A stretch of 9,769 bases of DNA from Myxococcota bacterium. Its GTDB lineage: Bacteria > Myxococcota > Polyangia > GCA-2747355 > JAKLHH01. The position numbers were made by a program, and so were the translations under genes. The stretch covers positions 1-9,769 of the forward strand of contig JAKLHH010000196.1 in the NCBI GenBank assembly GCA_022710245.1. The letters are read 5' to 3'. Every line of letters starts with the position of its first letter. The stretch's first letter is position 1. Positions 1 to 7,100 of this stretch are shown here, piece by piece. The notes under the pieces were generated by a model. The model ran no database searches and had not been told where the DNA came from. It saw nothing but the letters and a program-made list of their open reading frames with translations.

Positions 1-117
1 CGGCTCGGGTGACGACCGCGCTACGGGCCGGTCGCGACGACGGCGTGAACCAGTCAGAACCACTGCGGCGAGGTACTAGCTCCAGGCGCGAGTTGGCTGA
101 CCGGCGAGGGCGAGAGG
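1..117. other. Non-coding tail downstream of the kinase gene
   Basis: I see no gene here. The short open frames that cross it have no ribosome-binding site and no recognisable protein. A 6-bp inverted repeat (CGACCG at 13-18 and CGGTCG at 29-34, 10-nt loop) lies about 85 nt past the kinase stop, but no T-run follows it on the minus strand. I therefore do not call it an intrinsic terminator. Confidence 0.4.
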
Positions 118-2727
118 TCAGTCCGCCTTCACCCGCAGCGTCATGCGGATCTTGTCGCCCGGCTCGCACTCGAACGCGCGCTCGAAGGGCTTGAGGCCGG
201 CCCGGCGCGCGACCACCCGGTGCCGCTTGCCCGCGACCAGCTCGAGCGGCCGCTCGAGCGGGAGCGGAACGGCGAGCGCGCTGCCGTCCACCGTCACCTG
301 CAGGCCCTCACCGCCGAGGAGCTCCAGGTAGCAGGGGTCCGCGGCCGGTCGCGGCCGCGTCACGCGCTTGACCTTGATCTTGTGCCCGATCGGCGCGCGC
401 CGCTTGCCCGCGTCGACGCCGTCGGCCTCCCCCGCCGAGGCGCCAGCGTCGACGGCGTGCCCGCGCCCGGCGGACTGCGACCAGCCGATCAGCGTCTTCA
501 CCGCCGCCCGCTCGGCCTCCCGCGTGGTGCGAGTCTTCTGCGCGTGGATCCAGAACCCTGCCACCACGCCGCCGGCCGCGACGAGGGCCACGAGGAGGAT
601 CAGCACGGCCGGCGATCGCGGCTTGCGGCCGTCGAGGCGCGGTAGGGTGTCGGTCCGCAGGGTCGGGTCGAGGCTCCGCGCCGGCGGGCCGCTCGGGGCC
701 GCGCCGAGCGGACCGAAGGACGCGCGTGGCACGGTCGCCGGGGCCGTGGTCCTCGCGTCCCGGCTGGACGGTGCCCCCATCGCCTCCGCCACCTCGCCGT
801 CGACCAGCGTCGCGGCGAGCTGGATCGGCTGCGGCGTTCGCCCGAGGAGCGAGAGCGCCTCCGACCCGGCGCCGGTGCCAGGGCCAGGAGGGGGTGCACC
901 GGGACGTCGGCCCGGCAGCGGCGGGATGGTCTGCGAGAGATCCGAGAGCAGCGTCTCCTCGTCCTTGCGCTCGCTGGCGAAGAGCTCGCGGACGAAGGCA
1001 CCGACCTCCTCGGGGGCGGTGCGCGGCGCCAGACGCGCGAGCTCGGCGGTGAGATCGTCGCGGAGGGCGGCGGCGCTGCGGTAGCGGTCCTCTCGCCGAA
1101 GAGCCATCGCCCGCATGCAGATCCGGTCCACCTCCGGCGGGATCCCGGCGACGCGCGCGGAGGGCGGCTCGGGCGTCGGCGTGGCGACGTGCTCGAGCAC
1201 GCCCTCGATGGTCGGCTGGTTGAAGAAGGGCTGCCCGGTGAGGAGCTCGAAGAGGACGAGCCCCGCGGAGTAGATGTCGGTGCGCTGATCGAGCGCCTCG
1301 GCGCGGGCCTGCTCCGGCGAGATGTAGCAGACCTTGCCCATCACCGTCCCCTCCTTGGAGGCGGTGGAGAGCTCGGTGGCGGCGCGGGCCAGACCGAAGT
1401 CGATCAGCTTCACCTCCCCCTCGTAGGAGACCATGGTGTTGTGCGGGCTCACGTCGCGGTGGACCAGGCCGCCGATCCCCTGCACCTTGGCGCGGTGCGC
1501 GTAGGCGAGGCCGTTCGCGAGCTCCTTGGCGACGAAGAGCGCGAGCGGTACGGACATCCGCTTCCGCTCCTTCGCCGCGCGGCTGAGGATCTTGCGGAGG
1601 TCCTTGCCCGCCACGTACCCCATCGCGATGTAGAAGACGCTGCCCACCTTGCCGACGTCGTGGACCGGCACGATGTTGCCGTGGCTGAGCGAGGCGAGCA
1701 CGCGCGCCTCGGCGAGGAAGCGCTCGACCAGCTCGGCGCTCTGCACCAGGCTGGTGCGGATGGTCTTGATCACGCAGAGGCGATCGATCTCGATGCCCTC
1801 GATGCCCTCGGCGCGCGCCAGGTAGATCTCGCCCATGCCGCCGACGGCGATGCGGTGGAGCAGGTGGTAGCGGCCGAAGCGCGACCGCCCGGTCAGGGAC
1901 TCCAGCTCGCGACGCATCTCCCAGGCCGAGTTGAAGCCAGGGCCCGCGTCGCCGCGCGCGCGCTCGACGACCGAGCGCAGCTTGGCCTCCACCTCGGGCT
2001 CCAGCCGCAGCGCCGCCCAGTCGAGCTTCGCCTCCTCGCCGGCCGGCTGACCGGTGAGCATCTCGCAGAGGATGAGCGCGGCAGCGGCGAGGTCACGCCC
2101 CAGCCCCACCCCGGCCTCCGGGCGCGCCCCGGCATCGCGCGGATCCAGCGCGCGGCCGACCACCTCGCCGGTGGGGATCTGGAGCCGCAGCGCGCCCTTC
2201 GCGTCGAAGGCGAGGCGCAGGCTCGCCGAGGTCAGGCCGGTGTCGTAGACGCCCTTGCCATGAAGGTGATCGAGCGCCTCCACGAGCTGGATGGCGAGGT
2301 CGAGGGTCTTGGTCAACGGCAGGCGGCCCTTCAGCACCAGCTCCTGGGCGAGCTGGTGCCAGACCTCGCCGTCCTCGATGATGTAGGCGCTGCCGTCGCT
2401 GGCGCGGCCGCAGTCACGGACCGCGGTGCAGGCAGGGTGGTCGAGCGAGCGAGCGAGGTCCGCGAGCGAGCTGAAGCGCGCGAAGGCAACCTCGTCGGCG
2501 GCGCCCGCGACCACCGTAGCCAGGACCGCACGGCCGCTCGCCTTCTCCTCGGCGCTGTAGAGCCGCACGCGGTCCCGCTCGCCGATGCACTTGCGCAGGA
2601 GGTAGCGGCCTCCAAGCGCGGTGCCGAGCAGCGGGTCGAGCGCCACCGTCCCGAGCAGGGTCCCGTCCCAGGGGCAGCGGGTCAGCCGGGAGTCGACCGG
2701 CTTGCGACAGCTGGGACAGAGGCTCAT
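118..2727 (-). CDS. Membrane Ser/Thr protein kinase with zinc ribbon, pseudokinase and active kinase domains
   Basis: This 869-residue Hanks-type Ser/Thr kinase should phosphorylate cytoplasmic targets from the inner membrane. In order it has a zinc ribbon (CPSC at 4-7, CPWDG at 18-22), a kinase-like domain at about 40-275, a full kinase domain at about 285-560, a Pro-rich linker, one membrane helix (about 706-728) and a PEGA-like extracytoplasmic domain (about 798-869). The second domain is intact: glycine loop GGMGEIY (296-302), K321, helix-C E340, HRDVSPHN (423-430) and DFG (443-445). The catalytic Lys after HRD is replaced by Ser, as I recall is common in myxobacterial kinases. The first domain keeps only the fold: no glycine loop, Lys, HRD or DFG can be found, so it is a pseudokinase. 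The ATG at 2727 has no good Shine-Dalgarno, but a strong promoter ends 8 nt upstream. The substrate is unknown. Confidence 0.95.
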   Translation of the reverse strand: MSLCPSCRKPVDSRLTRCPWDGTLLGTVALDPLLGTALGGRYLLRKCIGERDRVRLYSAEEKASGRAVLATVVAGAADEVAFARFSSLADLARSLDHPACTAVRDCGRASDGSAYIIEDGEVWHQLAQELVLKGRLPLTKTLDLAIQLVEALDHLHGKGVYDTGLTSASLRLAFDAKGALRLQIPTGEVVGRALDPRDAGARPEAGVGLGRDLAAAALILCEMLTGQPAGEEAKLDWAALRLEPEVEAKLRSVVERARGDAGPGFNSAWEMRRELESLTGRSRFGRYHLLHRIAVGGMGEIYLARAEGIEGIEIDRLCVIKTIRTSLVQSAELVERFLAEARVLASLSHGNIVPVHDVGKVGSVFYIAMGYVAGKDLRKILSRAAKERKRMSVPLALFVAKELANGLAYAHRAKVQGIGGLVHRDVSPHNTMVSYEGEVKLIDFGLARAATELSTASKEGTVMGKVCYISPEQARAEALDQRTDIYSAGLVLFELLTGQPFFNQPTIEGVLEHVATPTPEPPSARVAGIPPEVDRICMRAMALRREDRYRSAAALRDDLTAELARLAPRTAPEEVGAFVRELFASERKDEETLLSDLSQTIPPLPGRRPGAPPPGPGTGAGSEALSLLGRTPQPIQLAATLVDGEVAEAMGAPSSRDARTTAPATVPRASFGPLGAAPSGPPARSLDPTLRTDTLPRLDGRKPRSPAVLILLVALVAAGGVVAGFWIHAQKTRTTREAERAAVKTLIGWSQSAGRGHAVDAGASAGEADGVDAGKRRAPIGHKIKVKRVTRPRPAADPCYLELLGGEGLQVTVDGSALAVPLPLERPLELVAGKRHRVVARRAGLKPFERAFECEPGDKIRMTLRVKAD

Positions 2728-2734
2728 TCATCTC

Positions 2735-2764
2735 AGCATAGCGAGCCCGACGGAGCGCCGTCAA
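2735..2764 (-). promoter_or_regulatory. Sigma-70-like promoter of the kinase gene, leaderless start
   Basis: On the minus strand a -35 box TTGACG (2759-2764, 5 of 6 matches to TTGACA) is followed by an 18-nt spacer and a -10 box TATGCT (2735-2740, 4 of 6 matches to TATAAT). AAAT directly precedes the -35 box, an unusually AT-rich patch for this window. Transcription would be expected to start 6-8 nt past the -10 box, which falls on or next to the ATG at 2727. The message would then be leaderless, which fits the absence of a Shine-Dalgarno. The kinase would have its own promoter, separate from the operon upstream. Confidence 0.6.
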
Positions 2765-2821
2765 TTTCGACCCGCACCCCAGCGAAGAGGGCGGTCGGAG
2801 CGGCCGCGAACAGCGATCTCG

Positions 2822-2995
2822 TCACGGGGTGACGCTCGCCTCCTGACCCTCGAGGTCCGGCGCCCGCAGCACCTTGATCGCGAAGCGACGGGGCAGCTCC
2901 AGGTGCTCGGCCTCGTAGACCTCGCCCATCCCCCCTCCGCCGAGGCGCCGTACGATGCGGCAGGTCTCTCCGATCAGGGTCCCCGCCTGGACCAT
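2822..2995 (-). pseudogene. Truncated Ser/Thr kinase: N-lobe fragment only (57 codons)
   Basis: This short frame begins with ATG at 2995 after a good Shine-Dalgarno (GAGGAG, 6 nt upstream) and ends at TGA 2822-2824. It encodes the first strands of a Hanks kinase: the glycine loop [13 protein letters not shown] (residues 19-31) and the ATP-binding Lys in FAIKVL (K41). It stops 16 residues later, so helix C, HRD, DFG and the C-lobe are all missing. None of the three minus-strand frames downstream resumes a kinase sequence. The start lies 9 nt after the macro-domain stop, and the Shine-Dalgarno abuts that stop, so it should be co-translated with the macro gene. It is most simply the remnant of a deleted kinase that once followed the macro gene. 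A retained ATP-binding-loop micropeptide is the alternative. Confidence 0.65.
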
Positions 2996-3004
2996 CGCTG
3001 CTCC

Positions 3005-3574
3005 TCACGGTTCGATGGCGATGGTGCGCAGCTTCATCAGCGCGTCGAGGTAGGTCTCGTAGGTCTCGTCGTCAAAGAGACAGAAGCGGACCAGCGTGAG
3101 GGTGTCGGGGTGCTCGGAGAGCTCCTCCGCGACGGCGTCCAGCGCAGCGCGAGCCGCCTGTCGCACCGGGTAGCGGTACGCGCCGGTGCTGATCGAGGGG
3201 AACGCGATGGTGCGCAGGCCGTGCTCGCGCGCGAGCGCGAGGCAGGAGCGGTAGCAGCGGCGGAGCAGCTCCTCCTCGCCAGCCTCGCCGCCCTGCCAGA
3301 CCGGCCCCACCGTGTGGATCACGTGGGGCACGCGCAGCTGCCCGCCGGTGGTGATCACCGCCTCGCCGGCCGGGAGGCGGCCGCGCGCGGCGCGGATCTG
3401 CTTGCACTCCTCGAGGATCACCGGCCCGCCCTTGCGGTGGATGGCGCCGTCGACGCCGCCGCCGCCCATCAGCGAGGAGTTCGCCGCGTTGACGATGGCG
3501 TCCACCGCGCCCTCGGCGGTGAGGTCGCCCTTCATCACCTCCAGCAGGCAGCCCTCGATGTTGACCCTCATCAT
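3005..3574 (-). CDS. Macro-domain protein, YmdB/MacroD-type ADP-ribose (O-acetyl-ADP-ribose) hydrolase
   Basis: This is a 189-residue single-domain macro protein close to E. coli YmdB and human MacroD in its motifs. Residues 16-47 hold the GD and NAAN motifs and the GGGG-VDG-IH nucleotide loop. N32 and D42 match the catalytic Asn and Asp known from MacroD1. The second substrate loop is FPSISTGAYRYP (125-136), and HTVGPVW (87-93) is also typical. Proteins of this class hydrolyse O-acetyl-ADP-ribose and remove mono-ADP-ribose from acidic residues, and YmdB also modulates RNase III in E. coli. The start at 3574 is supported by GGGGAGAGG about 5 nt upstream. A second ATG follows at 3571. The gene lies 17 nt after the small secreted-protein gene and 9 nt before the kinase fragment, so it is internal to an operon. 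The product should be cytoplasmic. Confidence 0.93.
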   Translation of the reverse strand: MMRVNIEGCLLEVMKGDLTAEGAVDAIVNAANSSLMGGGGVDGAIHRKGGPVILEECKQIRAARGRLPAGEAVITTGGQLRVPHVIHTVGPVWQGGEAGEEELLRRCYRSCLALAREHGLRTIAFPSISTGAYRYPVRQAARAALDAVAEELSEHPDTLTLVRFCLFDDETYETYLDALMKLRTIAIEP

Positions 3575-3591
3575 GGTTGCCTCTCCCCGGC

Positions 3592-3954
3592 TCAGCGGCC
3601 GTGCAGCCCCGGCGACTCCAGGGTCTCGAAGATGCGGCCCAGGAAGGAGCGATGCAGCCTGAGGAGCGATCGCCTGGCGCCGCGCGCGAGCGCCTCGACC
3701 TCGAGCACCTCGGGGCCGCGCAGCGCGCCGTCGACGCGGAGCGCGTCGAAGCGGAGCTCGCGCGGGGCGGGTGCTGCGTGGGGTGCAGCGCGCGGACGCG
3801 AGGCGGCGGGCGCCGGCGCCGTCCTGGGCGCTCGAGTCGTCGGGGCGGTCGCTGGAGCGGCGACCGGCGCGGCGGGCTCGTCCTGATCCGGTGGGGCGGC
3901 GGCGGGCGCTGCTTCTGCGACGAGCATCACCATCGAGATGAGGACGAGGCGCAT
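3592..3954 (-). CDS. Small secreted protein with Ala/Pro-rich linker and a short conserved C-terminal domain
   Basis: This 120-residue protein begins with a hydrophobic segment (about 3-20, ending in AEAAPAAA) that looks like a signal peptide. A Pro/Ala-rich disordered stretch (21-64) follows, then a compact C-terminal region (66-115) with the pattern RFDALRVDGALRGPEV and SLLRLHRSFLGRIFETLE. From memory, this pattern (strand, EG/DG turn, RP-E, then a SLLR-helix) recurs in secreted myxobacterial proteins near AgmX/Glt-type envelope genes, but I cannot name the family with certainty. The ATG at 3954 has AGAAGG only 2 nt upstream. A GTG at 3957 has GGGAG at a better 8-nt distance and is the alternative start. 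The stop is 17 nt before the macro gene, whose ribosome-binding site starts just after it. I infer a periplasmic accessory protein. Confidence 0.7.
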   Translation of the reverse strand: MRLVLISMVMLVAEAAPAAAPPDQDEPAAPVAAPATAPTTRAPRTAPAPAASRPRAAPHAAPAPRELRFDALRVDGALRGPEVLEVEALARGARRSLLRLHRSFLGRIFETLESPGLHGR

Positions 3955-4070
3955 CACCTTCTGGGCTCCCCGGGAAGCGTCGCACCGAAGCGCCGCGCCC
4001 GCAAGCTCAGCAGCTGTCGATGCTCGGCAGAGACCATTGAACGGCGCAGCGAGAGCTCCCGACTCGGGTC

Positions 4071-4110
4071 CGGCGTTGACCGAGGTGCGTCGGCGTTGAT
4101 CGAGGTCCTC
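4071..4110. repeat. 20-bp imperfect direct repeat, two tandem copies
   Basis: Two adjacent 20-nt units begin CGGCGTTGA(C/T)CGAGGT, matching at 15 of the first 16 positions (4071-4090 and 4091-4110). They reach into the stop codon of the large TPR gene (4109-4111) and lie about 115 nt upstream of the small secreted-protein gene. They could be a tandem operator or just a local duplication. I see no clear -35/-10 pair in the rest of the 154-nt spacer. Confidence 0.6.
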
Positions 4111-7100
4111 AGGGGACTGGCTGACCGGGCTCCTCGAGGGCTGGCGCCGCGGCCGTGCTGTCCGGCGCTGGCGTGGCCCCCGATCGCGCAGACGCGGTGG
4201 CGTCGCTGGCCCCTCGCGCAGACGCGGTCGCCGGCCCCGCCGCGCGCAGCAGCGCGGCCACCGACGCACCCGCCGGAGCGGCCTCGAGGAGCTCGCGCGC
4301 GCGCGCGGAGTCGCCCTGCCAGAGCGCGAGCGTCGCCAGGTTGAGGCGAGCGCAACGGCTGCGCGGATCGGCCTCCAGCGCGGCGCGCAGGTCACGCGCG
4401 GCGGCCTCGGGCCGCTCCTCCAGCCACGCCAGCCCGCGCACGCAGAGGAGATCGGCGCGCTCGCCGAGGAGCGCGAGCGCGCGAGTGGCGGCGACCGCGG
4501 CGGCGGACGCCCGTCCGGCGCGGAGGAGCTCGAGCGCGGCGCGCGTGGCCGGCGTGGGATCGGGCTGGTGCTCGGCGCGCAACCCGGCGATCGCCGGCGC
4601 CGCGAGCTGCCGGGCAGCGGCGAGCGTGACCGCCGTCGGGCCAGCGGCGCCGCGGCCGAGGGAGGCGAGCTTGCCGAGGAGCGCGGCGCGGACCTGGTCG
4701 AGCTCGCCCGCGCGGCGCTCGAGCTCGCGGCGGTAGGTGGCCCGCTCCTCGGCGCGCAGCGCGGACGGGAGCGGCGCCCGGCGCAGCGCGGCGGAGAGCT
4801 CGCCGTGCAGCGAGGCCAGCTCGAGGCCAGCGGCCGGCGCCCAGCGCGGGTCCCCCGTCGTCAGGAGCTCCTGCAGCGGCGGCAGCAGCGCCTGCAGGGC
4901 GAGGAGCCGCGTCGTCGCGCCTCCCCGACCCCGCGCGAGGCGCGCGCGCTCGAACCGGGCGATGAGGACGCGGGCCTCGGCGGCCTCGGGCGAGACGACG
5001 CCGCCCCGCCGCAGCGGTCCTGCCAGCTGGAGGGCGCGCGTCGCCAGCGACGCCCCGCGGCCGGCAGCGGCCACCGCCGAGCCGCGCAGCAGCGCGCGAG
5101 CCGCGGCCCGCGGGTCCTCGCGCTCGAGCTGAGCGCCCAGCCGCAGGTAGTGGCGCAGCGCCGGACCGCCGGAGCGCTCGAGGAGCTCGCCCAGCCGGAG
5201 CTGCCAGCGGAGCCAGAGGCGCGGCGGGAGCTGCTCCGAGTCCAGCGCGCGGCCGAGCTCGCGCGCCGCCCGCAGCGCGGCCGCGGGATCCTGCGCGGCC
5301 AGCCGCGCCCGCGCCACGCGGACGAGGAGCCGCAGCCGCTCCTCGCCGCTCGCCGGGGCAGCCGCGAGCGCGTAGGCCGCGGCCGCGCCGGCGAAGAGCC
5401 CGCGGGCCTCGAGCAGCTCTGCCAGACCAAGCTGCCCGCGGCGTCGATCGTCGTCGCCGCCGGCGGCGAGCTCGCGGTAGAGGCGCTCTCCCTCGTCGGG
5501 GCGACCGCGCCGCAGCGCGACCAGCGCCGCGGCGGTGAGCGTCTCGCCGCGCAGCGCCCCCGCCGGCCGCGCCGCCAGCGCCCGGCCGGCCCAGGTCGCC
5601 GCCTCCTCGAGCTGCCCGCGGCTCGCCAGCTCGCGGCAGCGCCGGAGTGCGAGTCGCGCGGTGGTCGTCCGCCAGTCCGTGCAGGTCTCCCCCTCGCCGG
5701 CGGCAGCGAATTCGCCATTCATCGCGGAGCCTCCGCGGGAGGCGAGCAGGGCGGATTGCGGCGGTCTCATCCCGGAGCGGCCAGAGGCCGCGGGGACCCG
5801 CACTTGCAGACGGCCAGAGGCCGCGGGGACCCGCACTTGCAGACGAGGAGCGTCCCCTTGCAGATGCCCGCCGCGCAGCTGGCAGGCGGCGAGCTCCGCG
5901 GAGGCCAGGCGGTGGGCAGGCTCCCAGGCGCGCTCGGCCTCGTAGGCGCGGAGCGCGAGCGCGAGCGCCTCGGAACGGCGCGGGTGGGTCGGCGCTCTTT
6001 GCAGGAACCGCTCCGCGGCGGTCGCGGACGCGAGCCGGTCGCCGGCCGCGGCGAGCTGGCCGGCGAGGAGGAGCTGCACCTCGGCGGCGCCGGCAGTGTC
6101 CGCCCTGCTCGCCTCCTTCGGAGGCTCCGCGATGGAGGAGGGCCAATTGTTGGTCGCGGCAGCTTCGCACGACCGCCCGACCTGTGCGGCGCCGCGACAA
6201 TTGTCGCTCGGCGTGCGCGGCGTCGCCTCGCCCGAATTGCTGGCGAGGTAGCCGCGCGCGGCGGCGATCAGCTGGCCTCGCAGCGCCGGCTGCCGGGCGG
6301 CAGGCGCGGCGGCGAGGAGCCGCTCGAGGCAGTAGACGCGCTGATAGCCGGCGCGCGCCCGGAGCGCCGGCGAGGCGGCCGTGAGCTGCGCGAGGTGGCT
6401 CGCGGCTGCCTCCAGCTCGCCGCCGGCGAGGAGCAGCTCGGCGAGGTGCAGGCGGGCCTCCTGGGCCTCCGGAGCCTGCGAGTGCTCGGCCAGCAGGCGC
6501 GCGTAGGTGCTTCGAGCCTGACGTCGCTCCTCGGCGCTGCCTCGCTCCTGGCGGCGCGCCGCCTCGAGGAGACCGCGCAGCATCGCGCCGCGCACCTCCG
6601 GCGCACGCCCGAGCTCGCTGCCGCGCAGCCGCGCGAGCTCTCGCTCGAGCTCCGCCGCCGAGCCTAGGCGGCCGAGCGCGACCACCCGGATCGCGGTGAG
6701 CGGCCGCGCGACCGCCGGCGCCAGCGTCAGCGCGAGCAGCGGCGTCAGGCGACGCTCGTCGCGGAGGCGGCCGGCGAGCTCGATGACCAGCTGCGGACCG
6801 AGCCGCGGGCCGCCGAGCCTGAGGAGCACCGGCACGGCGTCCCGCGCCGGCTCGCCGAGCGACCAGGCGAGGGCGAGATCGCGCAGCACCCGCTCGCGCA
6901 GCCCGGCCGCGGGTCCCGCCTCGGCGAGCGCGACGAGCTCCTGCGCGGCCGCGGTGGGCTGCTTGGCCGCGAGCAGCGCCCAGGCGAGGCGGTAGCGGGC
7001 GAGCTTGCCCGCCTCGCCGGCGCAGGCGCTCGCGCGATAGCTGGCGGCGGCCCGCTCGGGGCGGCCCGCGGCGGTCCAGGCCTCACCCGCGACGAGCCGC

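Noticed and set aside
13..34. Inverted repeat as intrinsic terminator of the kinase gene
   Set aside because: The stem is only 6 bp, it lies about 85 nt past the stop, and no T-run follows on the minus strand.
1189..2832. 547-codon open frame on the plus strand opposite the kinase gene
   Set aside because: It is antisense to a clear kinase, is full of Asp/His/Glu/Arg/Ala of the kind produced by GC-rich codon mirrors, and shows no domain. The open length follows from base composition.
3954..4355. 133-codon minus-strand frame crossing the spacer and the end of the TPR gene
   Set aside because: Arg/Ala-rich with no conserved pattern and it overlaps the well-supported TPR C-terminus in another frame.
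4392..6200. 602-codon minus-strand frame within the TPR gene
   Set aside because: It is Arg/Ala/Gly shadow sequence. The repeats keep all frames open because their lengths are multiples of three.
5706..6207. Insertion sequence or MITE carrying a transposase
   Set aside because: No transposase is encoded, there are no paired terminal repeats with target-site duplications, and the host gene frame is intact on both sides. The short palindromic-repeat explanation fits better.
4568..6667. 699-codon open frame on the plus strand opposite the TPR gene
   Set aside because: The opposite frame has a signal peptide, ribosome-binding site and TPR helices. This one is low-complexity Arg/Gly/Ala/Pro and has no recognisable start signal.
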